Part shown: in pieces, positions 36,027 through 46,417 of the stretch
How the letters are laid out: the number at the start of each line of letters is the position of its first letter
Numbering within the stretch: position 1 is the first letter of the stretch
Assembly: GCF_004358205.1 (NCBI RefSeq)
Contig: NZ_SMYO01000019.1
Span: 1 to 60,955 of the forward strand
DNA length: 60,955 nucleotides
Source: Bacillus salipaludis
GTDB taxonomy: Bacteria; Bacillota; Bacilli; Bacillales_B; DSM-18226
Direction of reading: 5' to 3'
Translations under genes and position numbers: made by a program
Notes under the pieces: generated by a model
Told to the model about the DNA's origin: nothing
The model's input: the letters and a program-made list of their open reading frames with translations, nothing else
Databases searched by the model: none

Positions 36027-36089
36027 AAAGCGCATTGAGGAACAAGTTTGACTTGTTCCCATTTTACGTTTAAATGCACAATGCGCTTT
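36027..36089 (-). other. Nested hairpin between rpoB and rpoC
   Basis: An outer 11-bp perfect stem (AAAGCGCATTG and CAATGCGCTTT) encloses an inner 9-bp stem (GGAACAAGT and ACTTGTTCC). On the transcribed strand the structure is followed by TTTTAGTTTTTC. It could be an internal weak terminator, an RNA-processing site or a stabiliser affecting the rpoB:rpoC ratio. Confidence 0.6.
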
Positions 36090-36098
36090 AGCAGCTAA

Positions 36099-39000
36099 TT
36101 ACTCTTTTGAACCAACTTTTTCAGATTCAAGGTTCTGGGCTTCAGGAACTATATTTAATGTATCGACCTGCTGCAAGTCATCCTCATCTTCCAAATCACG
36201 CATTTCAATTTCTTCTTCATCACCGGAAAGGATTTTCACATCCATACCAAGACTTTGAAGCTCTTTTATTAAAACCTTGAATGATTCTGGAACGCCCGGC
36301 TCCGGAACATTTTCACCTTTTACAATCGCCTCATATGTTTTCACACGACCGACAACGTCGTCTGATTTAACAGTAAGGATTTCTTGAAGCGTATAAGCAG
36401 CACCATAGGCTTCAAGCGCCCAAACCTCCATCTCACCGAAACGCTGTCCGCCAAATTGCGCTTTACCGCCAAGTGGCTGCTGCGTAACAAGTGAGTAAGG
36501 TCCCGTTGAACGGGCATGCAATTTATCGTCAACCATGTGGGCAAGTTTAATCATATACATGACACCAACTGAAACCCGGTTGTCAAATGGTTCACCTGTA
36601 CGGCCATCGTAAAGAACGGTTTTCGCATCGCGTGCCATTCCTGCCTCTTCAATCGTTGACCATACATCTTCTTCACGCGCTCCGTCAAATACCGGAGTTG
36701 CAACATGAATTCCTAAATATCTTGCAGCCATTCCTAAATGGAGCTCAAGCACCTGGCCGATATTCATACGAGAAGGTACCCCTAATGGGTTTAACATGAT
36801 ATCAACAGGTGTGCCATCTGGTAAATAAGGCATATCTTCTTCAGGTAAAATCCTTGAGATAACCCCTTTATTTCCGTGGCGTCCCGCCATTTTATCACCT
36901 TGGTGAATCTTACGCTTCTGTACGATATAAACACGAACAAGCTGGTTTACTCCAGGTGGAAGTTCGTCTCCGTCTTCACGGTTAAAGACTTTAACATCAT
37001 GGACGATTCCTCCGCCGCCATGTGGTACCCGTAATGAAGTATCACGGACCTCACGGGCCTTTTCACCAAAAATAGCATGTAAGAGTCGTTCTTCAGCCGT
37101 TAGTTCAGTAACCCCTTTTGGCGTAACCTTACCAACAAGAAGGTCACCATCTTTTACCTCTGCACCTGTACGGATAATACCGCGCTCATCCAGATTACGA
37201 AGGGCATCTTCCCCAACATTCGGAATATCACGAGTAATTTCCTCTGGTCCAAGCTTTGTATCACGAGATTCAGATTCATACTCTTCAATATGAATAGATG
37301 TATAAACATCATCTTTTACAAGACGTTCACTCATGATAATTGCATCTTCATAGTTATAACCATCCCACGTCATAAACGCAACGAGAACATTACGTCCAAG
37401 AGCCAATTCCCCTAATTCCATTGAAGGACCATCAGCAAGAATTTCGCCTTTTTTCACACGGTTGCCTACTGCAACAATTGGACGCTGGTTGTAGCAAGTA
37501 CCTTGGTTAGAACGGATAAACTTTAATAATCTGTATTTTTTCAGATCGCCCTTTACCTCTTGGCCATCTACTTCTTTAATTTCGCGAACCCAAACTTCGC
37601 GGGCTTCTACATGCTCGACAATTCCATCCTGCTTACAAATAACCGCTGCACCTGAGTCTTTCCCTGATACATATTCCATACCGGTTCCAACACGAGGAGC
37701 TTCCGGCTGCATAAGCGGTACTGCTTGACGCTGCATGTTCGCACCCATTAATGCACGGTTTGAGTCATCGTTTTCAAGGAATGGAATACAGGCAGTTGCT
37801 GCAGACACTACCTGTTTTGGTGAAACATCCATATAATCAATACGGTCACGATTTACAACTGTGTTCTCACCACGGAAACGAGCTACGATATCCGTATCAA
37901 GGAATGAACCATCGTCTCCTAAACGGGAATTCGCTTGTGCAACTACATAGTTATCTTCTTCATCTGCAGTAAGATAGTCAATTCGGCTTGTTACCTTTCC
38001 TGTGTCAGGATCAACACGGCGGTAAGGTGTTTCAATAAAGCCAAAACGGTTCACTTTTGCATAAGATGATAATGAGTTAATCAAACCAATGTTCGGACCC
38101 TCTGGTGTTTCAATCGGACACATACGGCCATAGTGGGAGTAGTGAACGTCACGGACTTCCATTCCAGCACGTTCACGCGTTAGTCCACCAGGTCCTAAGG
38201 CTGATAAACGGCGTTTATGTGTTAACTCTGCCAGTGGGTTCGTTTGATCCATGAATTGCGATAATTGCGAACTTCCGAAGAACTCTTTAATTGACGCAAT
38301 AACTGGACGAATATTAATCAGCTGCTGCGGTGTGATTGTTGCTGTATCTTGAATAGACATTCTTTCACGAACAACGCGCTCCATCCGGGATAATCCAATT
38401 CGGAATTGATTTTGCAATAATTCACCAACAGAGCGAAGACGTCTGTTTCCTAGATGGTCAATATCATCTGTATCTCCCACACCATGCAGCAAATTAAAGA
38501 AATAGCTGATGGACGCAATAATATCTGCAGGAGTGATATTCTTAATCGGTTCAGCAACATAGGCATTACCTAATACGTTGATGACTTTTTCATTTTCATC
38601 ATTAGGGGCATAAATTTTAATTCCCTGAAGAATGATATCATCCTCCACTACGCCGCCCGATGGATTAAAACTGTTAAAGTTAATATTTTTTTCAAGCGCA
38701 GGAATAATCCGATCAAGATTTCTGCGGTCAAGTAATGTCCCTTTTTCTGCAATAATTTCACCAGTTTCAGGATCCACAAGGGATTCTGCTAACCGTTGAT
38801 TGAATAAGCGGTTTTTAATATGAAGCTTTTTATTGATCTTATAGCGACCAACATTAGCTAGGTCATATCGCTTAGGGTCAAAGAAACGGGAAACTAATAA
38901 ACTTTTTGCATTTTCAACTGTCGGTGGTTCACCTGGACGCAGACGTTCATAAATTTCCAAAAGGGCTTTATCTACACCCTCAGTATTGTCCTTCTCCAGC

Positions 39001-39659
39001 GTATTGCGAATATACTCGTTGTCCCCAATCAATTCAATGATTTCTTGATCAGAGCCGAAGCCAAGTGCACGCAAAAGAACCGTAACGGGCAGTTTCCGAG
39101 TACGATCTATTCTTACATATACGACATCTTTGGCATCTGTTTCATACTCAAGCCAAGCGCCGCGGTTCGGAATTACCGTTGCTGTAAATCCTCTTTTTCC
39201 GTTTTTATCAACTTTCCCACTGAAGTATACGCTCGGTGAACGTACTAACTGAGAAACAATAACACGTTCAGCACCATTGATGACAAACGTACCCGTTTCT
39301 GTCATGAGCGGGAAATCACCCATAAAAACATCTTGGTCTTTTACTTCGCCTGTTTCTTTGTTCACAAGACGTACTTTTACACGTAATGGTGCTGAATATG
39401 TAACGTCCCGTTCTTTTGATTCTTCAACAGAATACTTTGGATCGCCAAGGCTGTAATCAATAAATTCTAGAGATAGGTTACCAGTAAAGTCTTCAATCGG
39501 TGAAATATCCTGGAACATTTCACGCAACCCCTCATCAAGAAACCATTGATATGAAGAGGTTTGGATTTCAATAAGATTTGGTAATTCTAAAACTTCACTG
39601 ATTCGCGCGTAACTCCTCCGCTTCCGGTGTCGTCCATACTGAACTAGTTGACCTGTCAA
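36099..39659 (-). CDS. rpoB: RNA polymerase beta subunit
   Basis: 1,186 residues from the TTG at 39659, giving [26 protein letters not shown] lies eight bases upstream, and B. subtilis rpoB also uses TTG. The rifampicin pocket [20 protein letters not shown] and [14 protein letters not shown] is wild type, so rifampicin sensitivity is expected. C-terminal [20 protein letters not shown] and an acidic tail are present. An upstream GTG (39668) overlaps the ribosome site. Confidence 0.98.
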   Translation of the reverse strand: MTGQLVQYGRHRKRRSYARISEVLELPNLIEIQTSSYQWFLDEGLREMFQDISPIEDFTGNLSLEFIDYSLGDPKYSVEESKERDVTYSAPLRVKVRLVNKETGEVKDQDVFMGDFPLMTETGTFVINGAERVIVSQLVRSPSVYFSGKVDKNGKRGFTATVIPNRGAWLEYETDAKDVVYVRIDRTRKLPVTVLLRALGFGSDQEIIELIGDNEYIRNTLEKDNTEGVDKALLEIYERLRPGEPPTVENAKSLLVSRFFDPKRYDLANVGRYKINKKLHIKNRLFNQRLAESLVDPETGEIIAEKGTLLDRRNLDRIIPALEKNINFNSFNPSGGVVEDDIILQGIKIYAPNDENEKVINVLGNAYVAEPIKNITPADIIASISYFFNLLHGVGDTDDIDHLGNRRLRSVGELLQNQFRIGLSRMERVVRERMSIQDTATITPQQLINIRPVIASIKEFFGSSQLSQFMDQTNPLAELTHKRRLSALGPGGLTRERAGMEVRDVHYSHYGRMCPIETPEGPNIGLINSLSSYAKVNRFGFIETPYRRVDPDTGKVTSRIDYLTADEEDNYVVAQANSRLGDDGSFLDTDIVARFRGENTVVNRDRIDYMDVSPKQVVSAATACIPFLENDDSNRALMGANMQRQAVPLMQPEAPRVGTGMEYVSGKDSGAAVICKQDGIVEHVEAREVWVREIKEVDGQEVKGDLKKYRLLKFIRSNQGTCYNQRPIVAVGNRVKKGEILADGPSMELGELALGRNVLVAFMTWDGYNYEDAIIMSERLVKDDVYTSIHIEEYESESRDTKLGPEEITRDIPNVGEDALRNLDERGIIRTGAEVKDGDLLVGKVTPKGVTELTAEERLLHAIFGEKAREVRDTSLRVPHGGGGIVHDVKVFNREDGDELPPGVNQLVRVYIVQKRKIHQGDKMAGRHGNKGVISRILPEEDMPYLPDGTPVDIMLNPLGVPSRMNIGQVLELHLGMAARYLGIHVATPVFDGAREEDVWSTIEEAGMARDAKTVLYDGRTGEPFDNRVSVGVMYMIKLAHMVDDKLHARSTGPYSLVTQQPLGGKAQFGGQRFGEMEVWALEAYGAAYTLQEILTVKSDDVVGRVKTYEAIVKGENVPEPGVPESFKVLIKELQSLGMDVKILSGDEEEIEMRDLEDEDDLQQVDTLNIVPEAQNLESEKVGSKE

Positions 39660-39884
39660 CTGATTCACCCCTCAAATCAAGCGTTATAATAAAAATGTAT
39701 TAACGTCTTTTAAGAAGAAATAAACTCCCTCTCATCAGACAAAAAGAAAAAGGGTTTTACATAAAAACCACATTTTCACATTTTGACTATTATTTTGTCA
39801 TCATTTCCGTCTTCATCCATTTTTATACAGTAAAATCAATTATTTTCAGGAATAATTCGGAAAATATTATGATGGCATTTTATA

Positions 39885-39913
39885 ATGCTAACATAGTGGC
39901 ATATTAGAGTCAA
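39885..39913 (-). promoter_or_regulatory. Weak candidate promoter for rpoBC
   Basis: On the reverse strand TTGACT (39908-39913) and TAGCAT (39885-39890) are 17 bases apart, directly after the stop of the upstream methyltransferase gene. The -10 is poor. The leader would be about 220 nt; the rest of this 250-base gap shows nothing clear. Confidence 0.3.
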
Positions 39914-40513
39914 CTATTTTTTAGCCTTAATAACAAAATAACCTTTTGATTTAACGACCGTCTCTACCTCAGAAAATAGTTCCTTTAATTTTTCTATTGC
40001 TGACGGCGCTCCTTGCTTCTTTTGAATCACTACCCAGAGCTCACCGCCATATGCGAGGTACTCATGACTTTGTTCAAAAATGTCGTGAACAACCTGTTTT
40101 CCGGCTCGAATCGGCGGATTCGTTAAAACAGCAGCAAAATCACTTGCCTTAACCCCCGTTAACCGATCACTTTCATAAATTACAACATTTTCAATTTGAT
40201 TTAGTACGGCATTTTCTTTTGCTAATTCAATTGCCCGCTCATTTACATCAACCATATGAACCATTCGCTCAGGGTACGTCAATGCCAAAGTAAGACCAAT
40301 CGGCCCATAACCACAGCCAACATCTAAAACGGAGCCTTCGACATCAGGCATTTCAAACGCCTCAATTAATACACGTGAGCCAAAGTCCACTTCACGCTTT
40401 GAAAAAACACCATTATCCGTTTTAAAGCGAAATCGGTGATTTCTTAATGTAAAATCCCAGTACTTCGGATCACTTTCAACTTTTTGGGTACGAGAATAGT
40501 AGTGTTCAGACAA
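39914..40513 (-). CDS. ybxB: RsmC-like class I methyltransferase (YbxB)
   Basis: 199 residues from a TTG start with GGGAGGA upstream. SAM motif I DVGCGYGPIGLTLA (about 60-75), acidic residue in HMVDVNERAIELA and motif IV NPPIRAGK, typical of RNA guanine-N2 methyltransferases of the RsmC/RlmG group. The single methyltransferase domain corresponds to the catalytic half of RsmC. Position between rplL and rpoB is conserved in Bacillus. Likely rRNA target, but not proven by sequence. Confidence 0.88.
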   Translation of the reverse strand: MSEHYYSRTQKVESDPKYWDFTLRNHRFRFKTDNGVFSKREVDFGSRVLIEAFEMPDVEGSVLDVGCGYGPIGLTLALTYPERMVHMVDVNERAIELAKENAVLNQIENVVIYESDRLTGVKASDFAAVLTNPPIRAGKQVVHDIFEQSHEYLAYGGELWVVIQKKQGAPSAIEKLKELFSEVETVVKSKGYFVIKAKK

Positions 40514-40573
40514 AAGACAATTCCTCCCTGGAGAATGATTTTGAAGAAAAACGAGGATTTTTAAAAATAAGCC

Positions 40574-40606
40574 AAAAAAAGCCCGCTATACAGCGAGCTT
40601 TTTTAT
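40574..40606 (-). terminator. Terminator after rplL
   Basis: On the reverse strand GCTCGCT and AGCGGGC pair around GTAT (one G-T pair), with A-run before and seven T after. It ends or attenuates the rplJ-rplL transcript before the methyltransferase gene and rpoB. Confidence 0.88.
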
Positions 40607-40613
40607 AGAAAAA

Positions 40614-40976
40614 TTACTTAACTTCAACGTTCGCTCCAACTTCATCAAGCTTAGCTTTGATTGCTTCAGCATCTTCTTTAGATACGCCTTCTTTAACTGG
40701 CTTTGGAGTGTTATCAACAAGATCTTTTGCTTCTTTAAGACCAAGACCAGTGATTTCACGAACAACTTTAATAACTTTGATTTTTTGATCGCCAGCGCTA
40801 GCTAGGATTACATCAAATTCAGTTTTTTCTTCAACAGCAGCAGCACCAGCTCCGCCAACCATAGCTACAGGAGCAGCAGCAGTTACGCCGAATTCTTCTT
40901 CGATTGCTTTTACTAGATCGTTAAGTTCTAAAACAGTCATAGATTTAACTGCTTCAATGATTTGTTCTTTAGTCAT
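40614..40976 (-). CDS. rplL: 50S ribosomal protein L7/L12
   Basis: 120 residues. N-terminal dimerisation domain ([20 protein letters not shown]), Ala/Val-rich hinge, and C-terminal factor-binding domain ([20 protein letters not shown]). It forms the mobile stalk that recruits EF-Tu, EF-G and IF2. Cotranscribed with rplJ and likely controlled by the L10 leader. Confidence 0.98.
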   Translation of the reverse strand: MTKEQIIEAVKSMTVLELNDLVKAIEEEFGVTAAAPVAMVGGAGAAAVEEKTEFDVILASAGDQKIKVIKVVREITGLGLKEAKDLVDNTPKPVKEGVSKEDAEAIKAKLDEVGANVEVK

Positions 40977-41031
40977 TTTAAATTTCCTCCTTAGTTTTCA
41001 TTCAATTTATTAATTACGCTTTTAAATTAAC

Positions 41032-41532
41032 TTACGCGCCTTGTTCTTCTTTTTGATCTGCAACTGCTTTTGCAGCAAGAGCAAGATTGCGGATTGGAGC
41101 TTGTAGTACGGAAAGTAGCATAGAAAGTAAACCTTCGCGTGAAGGAAGTTCTGCAAGAGCTTTAACCTCTTCAACTGTAGCGATGCTTCCTTCGATTACA
41201 CCTGCTTTAATTTCAAGAGCCTCATGTTTTTTCGCAAAATCATTAAGGATTTTAGCAGGAGCTACAACATCTTCGGTACTGAACGCAATTGCGTTTGGAC
41301 CTGTTAGAGCTTCGTTTAAACCTGAAAGTTCAACAGCATCAGCCGCACGGCGAGCCATTGAGTTTTTGTAAACTTTGAAATCGACACCAGCTTCGCGAAG
41401 CTGCTTACGAAGTTCAGTTACTTCAGAAACAGTAAGACCACGGTAGTCAACAACAATCGTAGATTTGCTGGCTTTTAATTTATCAGCGATTTCATCAACG
41501 ATCAATTTCTTTGATTCGATTGCACTGCTCAT
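41032..41532 (-). CDS. rplJ: 50S ribosomal protein L10
   Basis: 166 residues. [20 protein letters not shown] and [11 protein letters not shown] contact 23S rRNA; the C-terminal helix carries L12 dimers. The L10(L12) complex binds its own leader to limit synthesis. The stop is 55 bases upstream of rplL. Ends in an acidic QKEEQGA tail. Confidence 0.98.
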   Translation of the reverse strand: MSSAIESKKLIVDEIADKLKASKSTIVVDYRGLTVSEVTELRKQLREAGVDFKVYKNSMARRAADAVELSGLNEALTGPNAIAFSTEDVVAPAKILNDFAKKHEALEIKAGVIEGSIATVEEVKALAELPSREGLLSMLLSVLQAPIRNLALAAKAVADQKEEQGA

Positions 41533-41559
41533 CTTTACACCTCCTGTAGTTATCTACAT

Positions 41560-41700
41560 TTATACCAGGCAGATAAAAACCTCCATATCAATCGAAGACA
41601 TGGAGGCAGCATAAAGCTGAAGCGTTTCAGCCAATTTATCGCATTACCTCGGCAGGATTATTAAGCGCATGTTGCGCCCCTGCTGTCTACAGTACAAATG
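41560..41700 (-). promoter_or_regulatory. L10 leader RNA with attenuator hairpin
   Basis: The leader between the rplJ promoter and gene has the layout of the Firmicute L10 leader. Near its end CCTCCATGTC pairs with a GATATGGAGG arm (two non-canonical positions near the loop), followed by TTTTT (41575-41606), a terminator-like attenuator. Free L10 would favour termination. Confidence 0.8.
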
Positions 41701-41724
41701 TTTTTAATTTAAACAACAAAATAT

Positions 41725-41753
41725 ATTATATTAAATCTATAATTAATTGTCAA
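41725..41753 (-). promoter_or_regulatory. Promoter of rplJ-rplL, perfect consensus
   Basis: On the reverse strand TTGACA (41748-41753) and TATAAT (41725-41730) are 17 bases apart, a full sigma-A consensus. It lies just downstream of the rplA stop and ahead of the L10 leader. Confidence 0.9.
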
Positions 41754-41759
41754 TAAAAA

Positions 41760-42458
41760 TTATTTTGCTGCAACAGAAGAAGGATCAACCTTCACGCCAG
41801 GTCCCATTGTTGAAGTAACGGTTACGTTCTTCATGTAAGTACCTTTTGCAGCAGCAGGCTTAACTTTCAACATTGTGTCGAAAATTGTTTTGAAGTTTTC
41901 AACAAGTTTTCCATCTTCAAAAGAAGCTTTACCGATTGGCACGTGGATATTACCAGCTTTGTCAACACGGTATTCAACTTTACCTGCTTTAATTTCATTG
42001 ATTGCTCTTGTTACATCAAATGTAACTGTACCAGTTTTAGGGTTTGGCATTAAACCTTTAGGTCCTAATACACGACCAAGTTTACCAACTTCACCCATCA
42101 TATCTGGAGTTGCGACGATTACATCAAATTCGAACCAACCTTGTTGGATTTTGTTGATGTATTCTGCATCGCCAACATAATCAGCACCAGCTGCTTCTGC
42201 TTCTTTTACTTTTTCACCCTTCGCGAAAACTAAAACGCGTTGAGTTTTACCAGTACCGTTCGGAAGTACAACTGCACCACGGATTTGTTGGTCAGCTTTC
42301 TTAGGATCAACGCCTAAGCGGAATGCAACTTCAAGAGTTGCGTCAAATTTTGCAAAGTTTGTCTTCTTTGCAAGTTCGATTGCTTCTGCAATTGGGTAAG
42401 CTTTTGTGCGATCTACAAGCTTCACAGCTTCTAGATACTTTTTACCTTTTTTAGCCAT
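41760..42458 (-). CDS. rplA: 50S ribosomal protein L1
   Basis: 232 residues, two-domain L1: [20 protein letters not shown] start, [20 protein letters not shown] motif, and [20 protein letters not shown]1 forms the mobile stalk that moves deacylated tRNA out of the E site. Follows rplK by about 110 bases. Confidence 0.98.
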   Translation of the reverse strand: MAKKGKKYLEAVKLVDRTKAYPIAEAIELAKKTNFAKFDATLEVAFRLGVDPKKADQQIRGAVVLPNGTGKTQRVLVFAKGEKVKEAEAAGADYVGDAEYINKIQQGWFEFDVIVATPDMMGEVGKLGRVLGPKGLMPNPKTGTVTFDVTRAINEIKAGKVEYRVDKAGNIHVPIGKASFEDGKLVENFKTIFDTMLKVKPAAAKGTYMKNVTVTSTMGPGVKVDPSSVAAK

Positions 42459-42571
42459 TTTGTTTTTCCTCCTAAATTGTGGTTTTAACGTTGAATAACT
42501 CCCACGAAAAAGGTTGCGAATATTTTAGAACTTCGCAACCCTCTCATTACATCATCAACAGTTTACATGGA

Positions 42572-42997
42572 TTAATCTTCGATAACGATTCCCATGCTGC
42601 GTGCAGTACCTTCAACCATGCGCATTGCTGCTTCAACGCTAGCTGCGTTAAGATCAGGCATTTTCTGTTCCGCAATCTCGCGTACTGTGTTACGCTTAAC
42701 TGTTGCTACTTTATTACGGTTTGGTTCACCAGAACCAGACTGGATTCCAGCTGCTACTTTCAAAAGAACGGCAGCAGGAGGAGTTTTCGTAATAAATGTA
42801 AATGAACGGTCTTCAAACACCGTAATTTCAACAGGAATAATTAATCCAGCTTGATCAGCTGTACGAGCGTTAAATTCCTTACAGAATCCCATGATATTAA
42901 CACCGGCTTGACCTAGTGCAGGACCAACTGGTGGTGCAGGATTCGCTTTACCAGCAGGGATTTGCAATTTAACAACTTTAATTACTTTTTTAGCCAC
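42572..42997 (-). CDS. rplK: 50S ribosomal protein L11
   Basis: 141 residues from a GTG start at 42997 (AAGGAGGTG eight bases upstream). GTG decodes the initiator Met of [20 protein letters not shown]. Proline-rich [15 protein letters not shown] and the C-terminal rRNA-binding domain with [15 protein letters not shown] are intact. L11 is the thiostrepton-binding partner and is needed for RelA activation. Confidence 0.97.
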   Translation of the reverse strand: MAKKVIKVVKLQIPAGKANPAPPVGPALGQAGVNIMGFCKEFNARTADQAGLIIPVEITVFEDRSFTFITKTPPAAVLLKVAAGIQSGSGEPNRNKVATVKRNTVREIAEQKMPDLNAASVEAAMRMVEGTARSMGIVIED

Positions 42998-43130
42998 GAG
43001 ACACACCTCCTTAAAGTCCGTGATGTGGTAATAGGGTATTCACCCTCCCACTCAAGGCATCTGTCTTTATATAAAGATAAAGAACTTGACAAAGTCTTGT
43101 CTCAAAAATCGAGACATACTGACCTATGAA

Positions 43131-43159
43131 ATATTAACATTTTTTATAATTGATTTCAA
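43131..43159 (-). promoter_or_regulatory. Promoter of rplK-rplA
   Basis: On the reverse strand TTGAAA (43154-43159) and TAATAT (43131-43136) are 17 bases apart, downstream of nusG. The leader of about 125 nt includes a TGTCTC/GAGACA hairpin of unknown role. Confidence 0.7.
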
Positions 43160-43190
43160 GTTTTTTTACAATATCAATCAATTTTTCTTT

Positions 43191-43724
43191 TTAGAGCTTA
43201 TCAATTTGCGTAAAATCTAACTCTACAGGCGTATCACGGCCAAACATATTAACAAGTACTTTAAGCTTAGCTTTATCCTTGTCCATTTCTTCTACAGTAC
43301 CGGTAAAGTTAGCAAATGGGCCTTCTTTTACGCGTACGGTTTCACCAATTTCAAAATCCACATCCAAACGCTTTTCTTCTACTCCCATGCGTTTCAGTAA
43401 TACCGTCACCTCTTCCGGAAGAAGCGGTGTCGGTTTTGAGCCTGAACCGGCAGAGCCAACGAATCCAGTTACTCCAGGTGTATTCCGTACGACGTACCAA
43501 GAATCATCGGTCATAACAATTTCAACTAGTACATATCCAGGGAAAACTTTTCGTTTTACGACTTTCTTTTTACCATTTTTAATTTCGGTTTCTTCTTCCT
43601 CAGGTACAACTACTCGGAAAATTTTATCCGCCATCCCCATTGATTCAACGCGCTTTTCCAGATTGGCTTTTACTTTATTTTCATAGCCTGAGTAAGTATG
43701 AACAACATACCAATTCTTTTCCAT
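43191..43724 (-). CDS. nusG: Transcription elongation and pausing factor NusG
   Basis: 177 residues. NGN domain (about 1-115; [40 protein letters not shown]) and KOW domain ([20 protein letters not shown]). NusG binds RNA polymerase and, in Bacillus, stimulates pausing at TTNTTT-type sites. 226 bases with a repeat and terminator separate it from secE, longer than expected for the usual secE-nusG pair. Confidence 0.98.
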   Translation of the reverse strand: MEKNWYVVHTYSGYENKVKANLEKRVESMGMADKIFRVVVPEEEETEIKNGKKKVVKRKVFPGYVLVEIVMTDDSWYVVRNTPGVTGFVGSAGSGSKPTPLLPEEVTVLLKRMGVEEKRLDVDFEIGETVRVKEGPFANFTGTVEEMDKDKAKLKVLVNMFGRDTPVELDFTQIDKL

Positions 43725-43769
43725 TTAAGAGGACTAGTGTCCGTCCCTCCCTGTATTTTTCAATTTAAA

Positions 43770-43871
43770 GCTGTGTTAAACTTGCTTGCTGATTTGCGCT
43801 CCAGACATTTCGCTTTCCGCGGGCGCTCCGCTCCAATTATCATAATTACAAATTCAACTACTGAACACAGC
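43770..43871. repeat. MITE-like dispersed repeat between secE and nusG
   Basis: GCTGTGTT (43770-43777) and AACACAGC (43864-43871) are perfect terminal inverted repeats of a 102-bp segment. Its core, GCGCTCCAGACATTTCGCTT then TCCGCGGGCGCTCCG, resembles a repeat I recall from many Bacillus genomes. No transposase is present. Confidence 0.65.
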
Positions 43872-43876
43872 CAAAA

Positions 43877-43898
43877 TAAAAAACCCGTTAAACGGGCT
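43877..43898 (-). terminator. Terminator between secE and nusG
   Basis: On the reverse strand CCCGTT and AACGGG (stem extended by flanking bases) are followed by six T and TATTTT. It would stop part of the secE transcript before nusG, next to the repeat at 43770-43871. Confidence 0.75.
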
Positions 43899-43950
43899 TT
43901 GCATAAAAATTTCCTGTATTAATCACCATTATACCATGAAATAACATCTA

Positions 43951-44133
43951 TTATTCAAGAATTAAACGAATCAATTTAGAAATTCCTAAATCTATTACTT
44001 CAAAGAAAAGAGCAACAAACACAACGGTAGATAAAACAGTAACTGTATATCTTGTTAATTCACCGCGTTTTGGCCAGCTAACCTTTCTCATCTCGCGGAA
44101 AACATCACTGAAGAACTTCTTTATGCGCTGCAT
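43951..44133 (-). CDS. secE: Preprotein translocase subunit SecE
   Basis: 60 residues, the short Gram-positive form with one membrane segment (about 29-50). The amphipathic KKFFSDVFREMRKVSWPKRG with the conserved WPKR precedes it. SecE clamps SecY halves together. It lies between rpmG and nusG. Confidence 0.96.
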   Translation of the reverse strand: MQRIKKFFSDVFREMRKVSWPKRGELTRYTVTVLSTVVFVALFFEVIDLGISKLIRLILE

Positions 44134-44177
44134 TCTGTAACCTCCAAAATCGGGATTGCCTACTAACTATATTAAAA

Positions 44178-44324
44178 TTACTTTGTCTCACGGTGTAATG
44201 TATGCGAATTACAAGTTTTGCAGAATTTTTTCAATTCTAATCTCTCTGATTTTTCCTGCTTGCCGATCGTTGAATAATTCCTTGAACCACAGTCAACGCA
44301 TGCAAGGATAACCTTTTTACTCAT
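44178..44324 (-). CDS. rpmG: 50S ribosomal protein L33 (zinc-binding form)
   Basis: 48 residues: [20 protein letters not shown], then [24 protein letters not shown] and CKTC supply four Cys for zinc, so this is the zinc-dependent paralogue. Found between sigH and secE as in B. subtilis (rpmGB). The start at 44324 gives the family length. Confidence 0.95.
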   Translation of the reverse strand: MSKKVILACVDCGSRNYSTIGKQEKSERLELKKFCKTCNSHTLHRETK

Positions 44325-44442
44325 ATTTGACACCTTCAATTGTCCTACTATTATATCCTAAAAATGTAACACGGTACATACTATATGTCAATAATAGTTG
44401 GGAACGCATTCACATAAATTCCATATTTATACTAGTTATAAA

Positions 44443-45093
44443 TTACAAGGAAAACTCCCGGATTTCAAGGTATCTTTCAAGCTTTCGCTTTACGCGCTGC
44501 AACGCATTATCGATCGATTTAACATGGCGGTTTAGTTCCTCAGAAATCTCCTGATAGGATTGTCCATCAAGGTAGAGTGCCAGAACCTTCCTTTCTAGAT
44601 CACTCAATAATTCAGTCATTTTTACCTCAATATGATCAAATTCTTCTTGATTAATGATTAATTCCTCTGGGTCAAGCACTTTTGCCCCAGATAAAATATC
44701 CATTAATGTTCGGTCTGATTCTTCATCATAAATAGGCTTGTCCAATGAGACATATGAATTTAACGGAATATGCTTTTGCCTTGTTGCTGTTTTTATTGCC
44801 GTAATAATTTGGCGGGTAATACAAAGCTCTGCAAACGCTTTAAATGAAGTGAGCTTGTCCTCCCGAAAATCACGTATCGCCTTATACAGCCCGATCATAC
44901 CCTCCTGGACAATGTCTTCCTTATCTGCCCCAATTAAAAAGTAGGATCTTGCTTTTGCCCGTACAAAATTTCGATACTTGTGGATTAAATAATCCAACGC
45001 TTCACTTTCACCCTGGTGCACTAGATCCACAATTTCTTCATCTTCCATTGAAAAAAATTGTTCGTTGATTTTTATCCCGAAGTCTGTACTCAC
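44443..45093 (-). CDS. sigH: RNA polymerase sigma-H factor
   Basis: 216 residues from GTG 45093, with GGAGGGG upstream; the open frame to 45183 lies upstream of the likely promoter and is not used. Region 2 (YRNFVRAKARSYFLIGADKE, EDIVQEGMIGLYKAIRDF) and region 4 helix-turn-helix (LDGQSYQEISEELNRHVKSI) are present. Sigma-H drives early sporulation, competence and transition-phase genes. It has its own promoter. Confidence 0.96.
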   Translation of the reverse strand: MSTDFGIKINEQFFSMEDEEIVDLVHQGESEALDYLIHKYRNFVRAKARSYFLIGADKEDIVQEGMIGLYKAIRDFREDKLTSFKAFAELCITRQIITAIKTATRQKHIPLNSYVSLDKPIYDEESDRTLMDILSGAKVLDPEELIINQEEFDHIEVKMTELLSDLERKVLALYLDGQSYQEISEELNRHVKSIDNALQRVKRKLERYLEIREFSL

Positions 45094-45128
45094 TAGATCC
45101 CCTCCACCGAACAAGCATAGATAATCTA

Positions 45129-45158
45129 AGTATACATGATGGTTTTTTTGACCGTCAA
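45129..45158 (-). promoter_or_regulatory. Promoter of sigH
   Basis: On the reverse strand TTGACG (45153-45158) and TATACT (45129-45134) are 18 bases apart. The start near 45122 leaves about 30 nt to the GTG. In B. subtilis this sigma-A promoter is repressed by AbrB, which binds AT-rich DNA. Confidence 0.7.
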
Positions 45159-45161
45159 TTC

Positions 45162-45671
45162 TTACTTTTCTCCCCTGCGCCATTTTTCAAAAATTTCTGC
45201 CATTTCATCACTAATTTGAATCTTTGCAGCAGGCCGTTTCTCTTGAATTTTCTTTACCCTCTTTTCTATGCCTTTTTCAATTGAAGACATTTCAATCAGT
45301 AATTCCCTAGCAGATTTCCTCAGTGCCCCTTGTCCAAAAATCGCCCATTGTTCTGTAAAATCAGATGTAGCTACGTGAATTTGCGTTTTTCGATTATTTA
45401 GGCTAATCGCCAATTTCTCAATCCGTTCATCCGCTGTTTCATTTTTCTTTGTAAAAATCACTTCTACTTTATGATTTTTATATTTTTTCTCGGTGCCCTG
45501 AACATACTGTGCATCAAAAACCACGATCACACGGTAACCGGAAAAGGCTTGGTATTCTGCCATTTTTTCCACCAAGCGATCCCGTGCGGCAGGTAAATCA
45601 CGTTCCTTTAAACCCCTTAAATCGGGCCAGGCACCGATAATGTTATAGCCATCGACAAGCAGGATATCCAT
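45162..45671 (-). CDS. rae1: Ribosome-associated A-site endoribonuclease Rae1 (YacP)
   Basis: 169 residues of NYN/PIN-like fold: LLVDGYNIIGAWPDLRGL at the start with the catalytic Asp, then VVFDAQYVQGT and VATSDFTEQW, the acidic pocket residues. B. subtilis Rae1 cleaves mRNA in the ribosomal A site. It lies between rlmB and sigH and has a basic C-terminal helix. Confidence 0.92.
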   Translation of the reverse strand: MDILLVDGYNIIGAWPDLRGLKERDLPAARDRLVEKMAEYQAFSGYRVIVVFDAQYVQGTEKKYKNHKVEVIFTKKNETADERIEKLAISLNNRKTQIHVATSDFTEQWAIFGQGALRKSARELLIEMSSIEKGIEKRVKKIQEKRPAAKIQISDEMAEIFEKWRRGEK

Positions 45672-45673
45672 TT

Positions 45674-46417
45674 CTATCCCTCAAGAGGGTGCCTTTTTCG
45701 GAATACCTCATACATGAGTAATGCCGCTGCAACGGATGCATTCAAGGATGTAACCTTGCCGGCCATTGGCAAATGAATTAAGAAGTCACATTTATCTCGC
45801 ACAAGCCTGCCCATTCCTTTTCCCTCACTGCCAATCACGAGGCCAAGTGGAAGCGTCCCATCAAATTGACGGTAATCCTCTTTCCCTTTGGCATCTGTTC
45901 CGGCAATCCATACACCCCGTTCCTTTAACTCATCAATGGTACGAGCCATATTTGTCACACGGACAACAGGTATATATTCAATTGCTCCAGTCGAGGCTTT
46001 TGCCACTGTCGCGGTTAGTCCAACAGCTCTTCGCTTTGGGATAATAATGCCATGTGCCCCTACCGAATCAGCTGTTCTCATAATGGAACCAAGGTTATGC
46101 GGGTCTTCAATTTCATCTAATAATAAAAAGAAAGGAGGTTCATTTTTCTTTTCTGCTGCAGCAAATAAATCATCCATTTCTGCATATTGGTAGGCTGCCA
46201 CGTACGCAAGGACCCCTTGATGATTTTGATCTGTAATTTGATCAATTTTTTTCTTTGGAACAAATTGAACAATCACATTTCCCTCTTTAGCAAGCTGGGT
46301 AATTTGCTGCATTTGCCCCCGCTGTGAACCCTCGGCAATGAGAATTTTATTGATATCGCGATTTGACTTTAGTGCTTCAATTACTGGATTTTTTCCGATG
46401 ATATATTCTTGGGTCAT
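45674..46417 (-). CDS. rlmB: 23S rRNA 2'-O-methyltransferase RlmB (SpoU family)
   Basis: 247 residues. N-terminal substrate domain ([20 protein letters not shown]), then SPOUT knot with motif 1 [20 protein letters not shown], motif 2 [10 protein letters not shown] and motif 3 [20 protein letters not shown]. Predicted to methylate G2251 (E. coli numbering) of 23S rRNA. It overlaps the mrnC stop by four bases. Confidence 0.93.
   Translation of the reverse strand: MTQEYIIGKNPVIEALKSNRDINKILIAEGSQRGQMQQITQLAKEGNVIVQFVPKKKIDQITDQNHQGVLAYVAAYQYAEMDDLFAAAEKKNEPPFFLLLDEIEDPHNLGSIMRTADSVGAHGIIIPKRRAVGLTATVAKASTGAIEYIPVVRVTNMARTIDELKERGVWIAGTDAKGKEDYRQFDGTLPLGLVIGSEGKGMGRLVRDKCDFLIHLPMAGKVTSLNASVAAALLMYEVFRKRHPLEG

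Noticed and set aside
41087..41371. Long plus-strand frames opposite ribosomal and polymerase genes (this and similar ones at 27775-28299, 35136-35573, 57441-57884)
   Set aside because: They are antisense to highly conserved genes and lack ribosome sites; open frames opposite biased codons are expected.
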